From Kordiimonas marina (GTDB taxonomy: Bacteria > Pseudomonadota > Alphaproteobacteria > Sphingomonadales > Kordiimonadaceae), in contig NZ_JAINDF010000001.1 in assembly GCF_023006325.1 (NCBI RefSeq), forward strand, positions 426,863 through 490,862: a stretch of 64,000 bases of DNA, written 5' to 3'. This document shows, piece after piece, positions 9,456 through 17,471 of this stretch. The translations under genes and the position numbers were made by a program. Every line of letters starts with the position of its first letter. Within the stretch, counting starts at the first letter, position 1. The notes below the pieces were generated by a model. It made no database searches and was not told where the DNA came from. It saw nothing but the letters and a program-made list of their open reading frames with translations.

Positions 9456-9546
9456 CACCCCGGGACTTGATCCCGGGGTCCATGACTGACACGGGCGCAC
9501 GCGCCAGGTGCACCGTATGGGTACCGGGATCAAGTCCCGGTACGAC
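9456..9546. repeat. REP-like dispersed palindromic repeat
   Basis: Two copies of the core CCGGGACTTGATCCCGG in opposite orientation (about 9459-9475 and 9523-9539), separated by some 47 bases. Together they can fold into one long hairpin with GTC and GAC at the ends. Elements with this CCGGG-ATCAAG core are scattered in intergenic DNA of many alphaproteobacterial genomes. Only one is present in this window. Confidence 0.7.
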
Positions 9547-9585
9547 AATGAGTTTGATAGCTCTTCTCCACTGACCTCCCGCCCA

Positions 9586-9617
9586 AAAATAAAAGGGGCC
9601 GGCGGATGCCAGCCCCT
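9586..9617 (-). terminator. factor-independent terminator of the M13 peptidase gene
   Basis: Read on the minus strand: GGGGCTGGC, loop ATCC, GCCGGCCCC (one mismatch), then TTTTATTTTT, 25 bases after the peptidase stop codon. Confidence 0.8.
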
Positions 9618-9641
9618 TCGTGGGATAACCGTTAGTCCGGT

Positions 9642-11759
9642 TTACCAGATTTTCACGCGCTTTTCAGGCGGCAGGTAGAGCTTGTCACCCGGCTTGACGT
9701 CGAAGGCTTCGTACCACTGCGGTACGTTGCGGACGACACCGTTCACCCGGAACATGGCCGGTGAGTGCGGGTTGGTCTTAACCAGACGCAGCGTCAGTTG
9801 ATCCCGCATCTTGCTCTTCCACACCTGGCCGTAGCCGAGGAAGAAGCGCTGCAGGCCAGTAAAGCCGTCGATCACCGGCGCATCCTTGCCGTGGAGCGAC
9901 AGTTTGTAAGCCGTCAGCGCCGCGGAAACACCGCCAAGGTCGCCGATGTTTTCGCCCAGCGTCAGCTTACCGTTCACGAAAGCACCCGGGATGGCTTCAT
10001 ACTTGTCATACTGGCCAGCCAGCGCTTCGGTACGCTCATGGAAGGCCTTGAAGTCAGCCGGGGTCCACCAGTCACGCTGAACGCCCTTGGCGTCGAACTT
10101 GGCGCCCTGGTCATCGAAGCCGTGGCCCATTTCGTGGCCGATCACGGCGCCGATGGCACCATAGTTGACAGCCATGTCGGCGTTCGGATCGAAGAACGGC
10201 GGCTGCAGGATAGCGGCCGGGAACACGATCTCGTTGAACGGCGGGTTATAGTAGGCGTTGACCGTTTGCGGGGTCATGAACCATTCGTCGCGGTCGGTCT
10301 TCTGACCGATACGGGCGTTGTCCCGGTCCTCGAAGAATTTACGCACGCGGCGGGCGTTGCCGAACAGGTCACCGCGGACGATCTTGATGCCCGAAAGGTC
10401 GAGCCACTTGTCCGGATAGCCGATCTTCGGACGGAAGGTCGCCAGTTTCTCATGCGCGGCCTTCTTGGTTTCCGGGCTCATCCAGTCGAGCGCGTCGATA
10501 CGCTGGCCATACGCCTTGCGCAGGTTCTCCACCAGCTCAACCATCTTGGCCTTGGCTTCCGGCGGGAAGTAGCGCTGGACATAGAGCTGGCCGAGGGCTT
10601 CGCCGAGACCGTTCTGCGCGCCGACGATGCTGACGCCGCGTTTCCAGCGCGGACGCTGCTCTTGCTGGCCATTCAGGACCTTGCCGTAGAAATCGAAGTT
10701 GGCGTTGTCGATCTCGTCCGACAGCAGGTAGGCGTTCGAGGAGATCAGGTGGTAGGTGAGATAGGCCTTCCAGGTATCCAGGTCGGTCGCATTGATAACA
10801 TCGATCACCGGACCGGTCGCCGACGGGTAGCTGAGGTTCAGGTCCTTGATGTCCTGCTTGTAGCCGTGTGCCTTCAGGAAGGCATCCCAGTCGAAGCCCG
10901 GGTATTTGGCCTTCAGCTCATCCAGCGTCATCGGGTTGTAGGTCTTGTCGGCGTCGCGTTTTTCCGCGCGCGCCCACTGCGGCTCGGCCAGCTTGGTTTC
11001 AAGCGCGAGGATCTTGTCAGCATCGGCCTTGGCGCGGGCTTCGTCCTTATAGGCGAAGTTCAGCATCTTGGCGATGTTGGCGACATAGGCTTCGCGGATC
11101 TTCTGGAAACGCTCGGTCTTGTCGAGATAATAAACCTTGTCCGGGAGGCCGAGGCCACCGGTGACGATGTCGAGCTCATAGAGGTCCGGGTTCTTGCGGT
11201 TGAAATCCCAACCGGCGCGGATCGGGCTCGCGCTATTGTCATATTCCGAGTTGCCGAATTCCTGGATCAGGTCAGCCTTGTCCTTGATGGCGGCGATATG
11301 GTCGAGGTCACCCTGCAGCGGGCTGATGCCCAGCTTGTTGACGGCGTCCGTATCCATCCAGCTGGCGTAATAGTCGCCGACCTTCTGTTCGGGCGTGCCT
11401 TCGGCGGCATGTTTGGCCGAGACTTCCTCGATGATGGTCTTCACACGCTCTTCCGAGCGGTCACGCAGCGCCTGGAAGGCGCCGTAGCTCGTGCGGTCAG
11501 CCGGAATGGTGTAGCTGTCGTACCATTTGCCGCTGGTGTATTTGAAGAAGTCATCGCCCGGCTTCACGGCCTGGTCACGCGACGTGAGGTCGACGCCCCA
11601 GGTGCCCAGTTCCGGCTTTTTGGCTTCCGCCATTTTTGCCGGCTGCTCTTGAGCGGCCTGGCCTTTGTGTTCCTGCGCCTTTTCCTGTTTCTGGCCGCAC
11701 GCGGCTGCCAGGAAAATTGCCGATGTCGCCACCGACAGCTTCAACCAGTTCTTGATCAT
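9642..11759 (-). CDS. M13 family metallopeptidase, lipoprotein
   Basis: Neprilysin-type zinc endopeptidase of 705 residues (PepO-like), cleaving small peptides at the cell surface or in the periplasm. The signal peptide ends in lipobox LAAAC with the lipid-anchored Cys at residue 21, followed by a charged linker rich in Gln, Lys and Glu (to about residue 50). The zinc site is H542-E543-M-G-H546 within GHEMGHGFDD, and the third ligand is Glu603 in ENIGDLGG. NAYYNPPFNEIVFPAAILQPPFF is also a family landmark, just before the zinc helix. The C-terminus EKRVKIW matches the conserved end of the family, where the tryptophan is the last residue. The ATG has a GGAGGGGG ribosome binding site. A single gene with its own terminator. 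Confidence 0.93.
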   Translation of the reverse strand: MIKNWLKLSVATSAIFLAAACGQKQEKAQEHKGQAAQEQPAKMAEAKKPELGTWGVDLTSRDQAVKPGDDFFKYTSGKWYDSYTIPADRTSYGAFQALRDRSEERVKTIIEEVSAKHAAEGTPEQKVGDYYASWMDTDAVNKLGISPLQGDLDHIAAIKDKADLIQEFGNSEYDNSASPIRAGWDFNRKNPDLYELDIVTGGLGLPDKVYYLDKTERFQKIREAYVANIAKMLNFAYKDEARAKADADKILALETKLAEPQWARAEKRDADKTYNPMTLDELKAKYPGFDWDAFLKAHGYKQDIKDLNLSYPSATGPVIDVINATDLDTWKAYLTYHLISSNAYLLSDEIDNANFDFYGKVLNGQQEQRPRWKRGVSIVGAQNGLGEALGQLYVQRYFPPEAKAKMVELVENLRKAYGQRIDALDWMSPETKKAAHEKLATFRPKIGYPDKWLDLSGIKIVRGDLFGNARRVRKFFEDRDNARIGQKTDRDEWFMTPQTVNAYYNPPFNEIVFPAAILQPPFFDPNADMAVNYGAIGAVIGHEMGHGFDDQGAKFDAKGVQRDWWTPADFKAFHERTEALAGQYDKYEAIPGAFVNGKLTLGENIGDLGGVSAALTAYKLSLHGKDAPVIDGFTGLQRFFLGYGQVWKSKMRDQLTLRLVKTNPHSPAMFRVNGVVRNVPQWYEAFDVKPGDKLYLPPEKRVKIW

Positions 11760-12010
11760 GTTTCCCCCTCCAGGGTCGGTTTGTTTGTCTTATTGTTGTT
11801 TGCGTCGCCGGAAAGTGATGGCCCAGCCCAACCCGTGCCCGTTCCCCCGACTGCGAAGCGCAAAGATAAGCAGCAGGGCAGGCCTGCCGTCAATAAACGA
11901 AAGTCTAAAATGAGACCGAAAGTGCGCTCCTTGCGGCAAAATTCGTTTCTTTTGTCTCCATTAAGGGCGCCCCACCCGCTGGCGGGGACGCCATAGCCCC
12001 ATGTGAAGGG

Positions 12011-12838
12011 TTAATCGGCCACGCTATAGACCGTGCGGCACGGGAACGGAATGCTGATTCCATTGGCGTCGAAGGCTTCCTTCACCCCCTTCAAGAGGTC
12101 CCAGTTGAGCTGCCAAAAGTCACCCGAGGCGCACCAGACCCGCACCATGATATTGACCGAGCTGTCGCCCAGTTCGGTTACCGCCACAACGGGTGCCGGG
12201 TCGGTCATGCAGCGCGCATCTTTCGCCAGGATATCTTTGATCACGTCCATCGCCTTGTCGATATTGTCGCCATAGCCGATGCCGTAGACGATCTGCAGGC
12301 GGCGCGTGTCATGATGGTTGAAGTTCTTGATCGACCCGCCCCACACCGAGCTGTTCGGGATGGAGATACGGACATTGTCCCCCGTGTCCATCTTGGTCAT
12401 GAAAAGCGAAATGCTTTTGACCACCCCGGCATGGCCCGCAACCTCAACGAACTGGCCGACCTTGAACGGACGGAACACCAGCAGCATAACGCCCGCCGCC
12501 AGGTTGGAGAGCGTACCCTGCAGTGCGAGACCGATGGCAAGGCCAGCAGCACCGAGCATGGCGACGAGGCTGGTCGTCTGCACGCCGAACTGGTCGAGAA
12601 GCGCGATGCCGGTGAAGGTTATCACGGTATATTTGGACAGGCTGGCGAGGAACTGGCCGACGGTGTCATCCAGCTTGTCGGATTTCGCGAACAGCGCCTT
12701 GAGCCTGCGTTCGACCACCCCCGCGAACCACAGGCCGACAATCAGCACCACAACGGCGCTGAGTATGGTGACGCCGAATTCGGTCACATAATGGATGATC
12801 TCATCCATGGTGGGCGTGTTTTTCTGTAAAAAGTCCAT
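12011..12838 (-). CDS. mscS: MscS family mechanosensitive channel
   Basis: Small-conductance mechanosensitive channel that releases solutes when turgor rises suddenly. At 275 residues it has the minimal E. coli MscS architecture of three transmembrane helices and a cytoplasmic beta and alpha-beta cage. The pore helix TM3 reads MLGAAGLAIGLALQGTLSNLAAG, almost the E. coli pattern, followed by FRPFKVGQFVEV. The start is uncertain: ATG at 12838 has AGGGGAA eight bases upstream and was chosen. An ATG at 12862 and a GTG at 12871 are in frame and would add 8 or 11 residues. It is monocistronic. A GC-rich hairpin without a T-run (11966-11992) lies downstream. Divergent to the DUF2855 gene. Confidence 0.93.
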   Translation of the reverse strand: MDFLQKNTPTMDEIIHYVTEFGVTILSAVVVLIVGLWFAGVVERRLKALFAKSDKLDDTVGQFLASLSKYTVITFTGIALLDQFGVQTTSLVAMLGAAGLAIGLALQGTLSNLAAGVMLLVFRPFKVGQFVEVAGHAGVVKSISLFMTKMDTGDNVRISIPNSSVWGGSIKNFNHHDTRRLQIVYGIGYGDNIDKAMDVIKDILAKDARCMTDPAPVVAVTELGDSSVNIMVRVWCASGDFWQLNWDLLKGVKEAFDANGISIPFPCRTVYSVAD

Positions 12839-13025
12839 CGCGTCGTTCCCCTGAAAATCCATTAACGCCACCGGGCTCCAACCTTGGGAGCACCTAAAAA
12901 TAAACTGCCGCTACAGTAGCAAAATTGATGCTATTCGCCCAGCCGTCAAATCCACCACCGGTTTGATTTATTGTGTTCTCGGCCTATCTTCGCAACCGAA
13001 CACAGCTCCATGAGGGGAAACCAAA

Positions 13026-14117
13026 ATGTCGTCCACAATCACCCGCACCGACTTTCTTGTCCGCCGTGACGCCCTGCATGAAACATCCTTCTGGGAAGTG
13101 CCGGTCGAGCCCGCTGCCCTCAAGGACGGGGAGGTGATCCTGAAGGTGGACAGCGTCGCCTTCACCGCCAACAATGTCACCTACGCCGCATTCGGGGAGG
13201 CCATGCATTATTGGGATTTCTTCCCGGCGCATGACGGCTGGGGCCGCGTGCCCGTCTGGGGCTTCGGTGATGTGGTCGCCTCCAAATGCGCGGGCGTGAA
13301 AGTGGGCGAACGCTTCTACGGCTATTACCCGATGTCGAGCCACCTGACGGTAAGCCCGGTCAAATGTTCGCCCGCGGGCTTCATGGACGGCGCCGCCCAC
13401 CGGCGGGAGCTGAGCCCGATCTACAACACCTATGTCCGCACCACCACCGACCCGGGCTACAGCGCAGACGGCGAAGACCTGCAGATGATCTTCCGCCCGC
13501 TTTTCATGACCAGCTTCCTGATTGACGATTTCCTGGACGACAATGACTATTTCGGCGCGGCCCAACTGGTGCTGTCGAGCGCCTCCAGCAAGACCGCCTT
13601 CGGCGTCGCCTTCCTCGCCGCCAAGCGCGAGGGCGTGAAGGTGATCGGCCTCACCTCCCCCGGCAATGTCGGCTTCTGCGAGAAACTCGGCTGCTATGAC
13701 GAAATCGTGGCCTATGACAAAATCCAGAGCCTGGATGCTGGCACGCCCACGGTGTATGTGGACATGGCCGGAAGCGGCCCTGTCCGGCGCGCGGTCCATA
13801 GCCATTTCGCCGACAACCTCAAGTTCAGCTCATCAGTCGGGGCGTCGCATTGGGACGATATGGGATCGAACAAGGACCTCAAGGGCCCACGCCCAACGCT
13901 GTTCTTCGCCCCCGCCCAAGGCCAGAAGCGCGCCAAGGAATGGGGCAACGACAAGCTGCAGGCCAAATCAGCCGCAGCCTGGGCCGCTTTCATCAGCCAG
14001 GCCAAGGACTGGATCACGGTGGAGCATCATACCGGCCGGAATGAGATGGAAGCGGTGTACCGCGCCACGCTTGACGGCAAGGTCAAGCCCAGCATCGGGC
14101 ACATCCTGAGTTTCTGA
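13026..14117 (+). CDS. DUF2855 family protein (medium-chain reductase-like)
   Basis: Protein of 363 residues with the pattern of the DUF2855 family, which resembles medium-chain quinone/alcohol dehydrogenases. The N-terminal half reads as a GroES-like fold (LKDGEVILKVDSVAFTANNVTYA, GWGRVPVWGFGDVVASKCAGVKVGERFYGYYPMS). The second half resembles a Rossmann fold (LVLSSASSKTAFGVAFLAA, VIGLTSPGNVGFCEKLGCYDEIVAYD, YVDMAGSGPVRRAVH). No zinc ligands are obvious. A GAGGGGAAA ribosome binding site precedes the ATG. The stop lies six bases from the stop of the opposing TRIC gene. Reaction and substrate are unknown; an NAD(P)-dependent oxidoreductase role is inference. Confidence 0.82.
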   Translation: MSSTITRTDFLVRRDALHETSFWEVPVEPAALKDGEVILKVDSVAFTANNVTYAAFGEAMHYWDFFPAHDGWGRVPVWGFGDVVASKCAGVKVGERFYGYYPMSSHLTVSPVKCSPAGFMDGAAHRRELSPIYNTYVRTTTDPGYSADGEDLQMIFRPLFMTSFLIDDFLDDNDYFGAAQLVLSSASSKTAFGVAFLAAKREGVKVIGLTSPGNVGFCEKLGCYDEIVAYDKIQSLDAGTPTVYVDMAGSGPVRRAVHSHFADNLKFSSSVGASHWDDMGSNKDLKGPRPTLFFAPAQGQKRAKEWGNDKLQAKSAAAWAAFISQAKDWITVEHHTGRNEMEAVYRATLDGKVKPSIGHILSF

Positions 14118-14123
14118 TAAGGA

Positions 14124-14744
14124 TCAGTGCAGCGCCTTGGGCAGCGTCCAGTTCCACAGGATACCGCCCGCGCGCGCGATGAAAGCCCCGGCCATGGCGG
14201 TCCAAACCGTCACAACGCCGGGCGCGCCCACATAACGCATCAGGCAAAAGGTTCCCGCGCCGATAAAGGCCGCGGTCGCGTATACCTCGCCCTTTTTCAT
14301 CACCAGCGGGATTTCGACGCACAGCACATCGCGGAGCATCCCGCCCGCCACACCGGTGACCACACCCATCATGGTCGCGACCAATGAGCTGCCAGTGACA
14401 TCGAGCGCTTTTTCCGCACCCACGACGCAAAAGAGCGCAAGGCCGACAGCATCGGCCCAGGTCAGCCACTTGAGGCGCTTGCCCTGCCCGCCCTCGATAT
14501 AATGTGCGAACAGGAAGGTCACCCCCGCCCCCAGAAGCGCGATATAGATATACCGCGTGCCTTCGATCCAGAAGACAGGCTGGCCGAGCACAAGATCACG
14601 GAGCGTGCCACCGCCGACCGCTGGCATCAGCGCGAGCACGACGATGCCGAACAGGTCCATGCCCTTGCGGACGGCCGCCAAAGCGCCCGAGATCGCGAAA
14701 ACGAAAACCCCGACATAATCGAACAGCGTAAGAAGTGCGTCCAT
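14124..14744 (-). CDS. TRIC/UPF0126 family membrane channel
   Basis: Inner-membrane protein of 206 residues with seven predicted helices, arranged as two repeats of three helices plus one. Each repeat opens with the family glycine signature: FAISGALAAVRKGMDLFGIVVLALMPAVGGGTLRDL at the N-terminus and ATMMGVVTGVAGGMLRDVL in the second. Prokaryotic members (YicG and relatives) are described as trimeric cation channels, and the domain was earlier called glycine transporter. I chose ATG at 14744, after GGGGG, instead of a TTG 12 bases upstream. It is upstream of the btuD end with 69 bases between, so it is probably separate from that operon. The transported ion is not visible. Confidence 0.88.
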   Translation of the reverse strand: MDALLTLFDYVGVFVFAISGALAAVRKGMDLFGIVVLALMPAVGGGTLRDLVLGQPVFWIEGTRYIYIALLGAGVTFLFAHYIEGGQGKRLKWLTWADAVGLALFCVVGAEKALDVTGSSLVATMMGVVTGVAGGMLRDVLCVEIPLVMKKGEVYATAAFIGAGTFCLMRYVGAPGVVTVWTAMAGAFIARAGGILWNWTLPKALH

Positions 14745-14812
14745 GCGCGCCCCCAAGATGAAACCAGCCCTTTCCTGATTGCCCGATAAGGGCCAGGAAA
14801 AGCAAGCCGGAT

Positions 14813-15595
14813 TTATCGGCCCCCGGTGCGGTGTGGGGCGAGGAACTGCCCCGTACCATCCTGCCAGCGGCTGACCGCTACATGGAAGGCGGTTTCCAGG
14901 TTTTCATCGGTCAGCACGTCATCTGGCGCGCCGGACGCCAGCACCTTGCCGTCATGGATCAGCACCAGCCGGTCGCAGTAGCGGAGCGCGTGGCTGAGGT
15001 CATGGATGACCAGCAGGACACCGATCCCGCGCGCGGCCTCGGCCCGCATGATGTCCATCACCTGAAGCTGATGATAGGGATCGAGGGACGCCGTCGGTTC
15101 ATCCGCCAGCATATAGGGCGCGCCGACCGCCATGGTGCGGGCAAGCAATACCAAGGCGCGTTCGCCGCCCGAAAGCGTGGTCGCCAGCCTGTCCCTCAGC
15201 CGCCAGCAATCGGTCGCGCGCATGGCGTGCTCGATCGCGGCGCTGTCTTGCGCGCGCATGTCCTGCCACGGCAACAGGTGCGGGATACGGCCGAGACCGA
15301 CCAACCGCTCGACTGTGAGCGGCCAATGCACCGGCGCACCCTGCGGCACGTAGGATAGCGTTTTCGCGCGCACACGCGGGCTCATCCCCGCAACAGGGGT
15401 GCCATTTACCGCAATCTCGGCAAAATCAGGCTCCGCGAGGCCGAGCACGGCCCGAAGCGCCGTGCTTTTGCCCGCGCCGTTGGCGCCGATAAGGCCGACC
15501 ACTTCACCCGGCTTCACGTCGAACGACACGTTCCGAAGGATACTGTTCCCCCCCAGGGTGACGGAGAGATTTTTTACATGGAGACCCGCGTTCAT
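14813..15595 (-). CDS. btuD: cobalamin ABC transporter ATP-binding protein
   Basis: ATPase of the vitamin B12 importer, 260 residues, one copy acting as a homodimer below the BtuC permease. Walker A is GANGAGKS (37-44), the Q-loop is Gln85, the signature LSGGE is 141-145, Walker B ends in Asp165-Glu166, and the switch is His198. It belongs to the FecE/BtuD/HmuV branch. The start overlaps the btuC stop by four bases (ATGA), so translation is coupled. It is the last gene of the riboswitch-controlled operon. Without the riboswitch a heme or siderophore substrate would also be possible. Confidence 0.93.
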   Translation of the reverse strand: MNAGLHVKNLSVTLGGNSILRNVSFDVKPGEVVGLIGANGAGKSTALRAVLGLAEPDFAEIAVNGTPVAGMSPRVRAKTLSYVPQGAPVHWPLTVERLVGLGRIPHLLPWQDMRAQDSAAIEHAMRATDCWRLRDRLATTLSGGERALVLLARTMAVGAPYMLADEPTASLDPYHQLQVMDIMRAEAARGIGVLLVIHDLSHALRYCDRLVLIHDGKVLASGAPDDVLTDENLETAFHVAVSRWQDGTGQFLAPHRTGGR

Positions 15596-16599
15596 CGCAT
15601 GCTCTCCCGCGTTTTATAGATGATATAGAGGAACACCGGCGCGCCGATGATGGCCATCACCACCCCGAGCCGAAGCTGGCCATGGCCGATGGGCGGGCGC
15701 GTCAGCATATCCGCCAGCGTCATCAGGATTGCGCCCATCAAGGCGCTCGGCAGCATCAGCTTGCGCGGTTCATAACCGATGAGCGCGCGCACGAAATGCG
15801 GCACCACCAGGCCGACGAAACCAACCGCCCCACAAACGGAAACCGTCGCCCCGACCGACAGGGCGGTGCCGAGCACAATGCGCAGGCGCAGGCGGCCGAT
15901 ATCAACGCCGAGCGAGCGGGCGGCATCTTCGCCGAGGCTGAGGGCATTGAGCCCCTGCCCGACACCCACCATCACCGCCCAGCCGAGCAGGATGAAAGGC
16001 CCCGCCAGCATCAGGTCGGTGACCGTGCGGTTTTCCAGGCTGCCGAGCATCCACAGGATCATGTCCTGCAAGGTCATCGGCGTCGGCGCGAAATTCATGA
16101 CAAGCGCGATGCCTGCGGTGGCGAGGCTGGAAATCCCGATCCCCGCGAGGATGAGCGACAGCACGCTGGCGTCCCTGGCCGCCAGCATCATCAGGATGAG
16201 CGTGGCGGCAAGCGCGCCTGACATGGCACTGAGGGGCACGGCAAGCGGCGTGAGGGCTGCAAGACCCAGATAGATGGCGATCACGGCCCCGAGGCTCGCG
16301 GTCGCCGACACACCGATCACACCGGGGTCAGCCAGCGGGTTACGGAGAAGCCCCTGCAAGGCCGCGCCGGAATAGCCGAGCGCCGCGCCTGCCAGAAGCC
16401 CGATCAGGATGCGCGGCAGGCGAAGCTCCCGCACGATGATATTGGCGGCGTCATCGGCCCCACCGAAGAACGCCCGGACCACGCGGCCCGGCGCCAGTGA
16501 GACTTCACCGACCATGCTGGCCGCAATAACCATCAGAAGGATGACCAGCACCAGCGCGGCATTCAGGGACCATGGCCTTTTCTGCAAATAGCGGATCAT
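15592..16599 (-). CDS. btuC: cobalamin ABC transporter permease
   Basis: FecCD-type permease of 335 residues with about ten transmembrane helices, forming the translocation dimer of the B12 importer. Visible landmarks are LRLPRILIGLLAGAALGYSGAALQGLLRNPLADPGVIGVS near the N-terminus, GAVGFVGLVVPHFVRALIGYEPRKLMLPSALMGAILMTLADML, and the C-terminal GVVMAIIGAPVFLYIIYK; all are typical of the family. Four-base ATGA overlaps with btuF upstream and btuD downstream point to a tightly coupled operon. Overall composition is like the neighbouring genes. B12 specificity rests on the leader riboswitch and on the adjacent receptor. Confidence 0.94.
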   Translation of the reverse strand: MIRYLQKRPWSLNAALVLVILLMVIAASMVGEVSLAPGRVVRAFFGGADDAANIIVRELRLPRILIGLLAGAALGYSGAALQGLLRNPLADPGVIGVSATASLGAVIAIYLGLAALTPLAVPLSAMSGALAATLILMMLAARDASVLSLILAGIGISSLATAGIALVMNFAPTPMTLQDMILWMLGSLENRTVTDLMLAGPFILLGWAVMVGVGQGLNALSLGEDAARSLGVDIGRLRLRIVLGTALSVGATVSVCGAVGFVGLVVPHFVRALIGYEPRKLMLPSALMGAILMTLADMLTRPPIGHGQLRLGVVMAIIGAPVFLYIIYKTRESMR

Positions 16600-17471
16600 G
16601 GCGTCGCCTCCGCCTTGCTGAACAGCCCGAGTGTTTCACCCTTCCTGCGGATGGTCTCAGCCGCGTCGACGAAGAAGGCACCGCCGCAGGAAAGCTCACG
16701 ACTTGGCACCATGATGACCGGCAGGCTGGCGAGCAGGCGCTTGTAGACACTGTGGCGACCGCCCGACCAGGCGGAGATATGCACGTCCGGCCGGTCAAAG
16801 AAGCTGCCGATGATCAGGTCCGGCGGGCTGATGATCATTTTCTCCAAAGGCAGCGGCCCCCAGCCTTTGAGGTCAGCCTCGCGGGCAACCGTGTCGAATC
16901 CGGCCAGATGGATCACCTTATCCACATAGGTGCCGGTGCCCGCGGTGAAGCCGCTCGGCGTCATGTAAACCGCCTTTAACCTGCTTTTCGGCTTGGCCTT
17001 GAGGGCCGCCAGCCGGGTGCGGTAATCTGCGGCCATCGCACGCCCCCGTGCCGGATGGCCGAGCGCGGCCGCGGCTTTTTCGAACAGGGTGAAATTGTCT
17101 GCGAGCGTCATGGCATAGCCCGGCTGGAACGTCCTGGTGCCCAAACGGCGGACAAGCGCATCCGTCGCCAGGGAGCCGCGCCAGGTGCGGACCACGAGGC
17201 CTGCATGGCGCGCGAGCACCTCCTCGGGCGTGCCGTGGATTTCCGGCAGGCCGAGGGCGCGGGCGCGGAAAAAGCTGTCCGGCGTGAGCGCGTCGGATGA
17301 CACGGCGGCGATCTGCGCCCGGTCGGCGAAGGCCAGCACATATTGGTCGGCGCAGAAGTCGAGCGACACGACACGCTCCGGCACAGCCTGCGCGGCAGCG
17401 GTAAGGGGGATGCTGACGGCCAAGGCCGCCAGCGCGTTTTTCAGGAAACGGTATGAAAACCGTTCAGCCAT
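16596..17471 (-). CDS. btuF: cobalamin-binding periplasmic protein
   Basis: Type III periplasmic binding protein of 291 residues that delivers B12 to BtuCD. The ATG at 17471 overlaps the btuB stop by one base (TGATG); an in-frame start 57 bases upstream lies inside btuB and was rejected. A signal peptide covers residues 1-27 (FLKNALAALAVSIPLTAAAQA). The mature part begins with PERVVSLDFCADQYVLAFAD, the normal entry of BtuF/FecB folds, and continues with a long backbone helix near residue 140. Similar sequences are often annotated as iron or heme binding proteins. The location between btuB and btuC behind a cobalamin riboswitch favours B12. Confidence 0.9.
   Translation of the reverse strand: MAERFSYRFLKNALAALAVSIPLTAAAQAVPERVVSLDFCADQYVLAFADRAQIAAVSSDALTPDSFFRARALGLPEIHGTPEEVLARHAGLVVRTWRGSLATDALVRRLGTRTFQPGYAMTLADNFTLFEKAAAALGHPARGRAMAADYRTRLAALKAKPKSRLKAVYMTPSGFTAGTGTYVDKVIHLAGFDTVAREADLKGWGPLPLEKMIISPPDLIIGSFFDRPDVHISAWSGGRHSVYKRLLASLPVIMVPSRELSCGGAFFVDAAETIRRKGETLGLFSKAEATP

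Noticed and set aside
9765-11996. Plus-strand open frame of 743 codons opposite the M13 peptidase
   Set aside because: Shadow of the M13 gene, which has lipobox, HExxH and the expected C-terminus.
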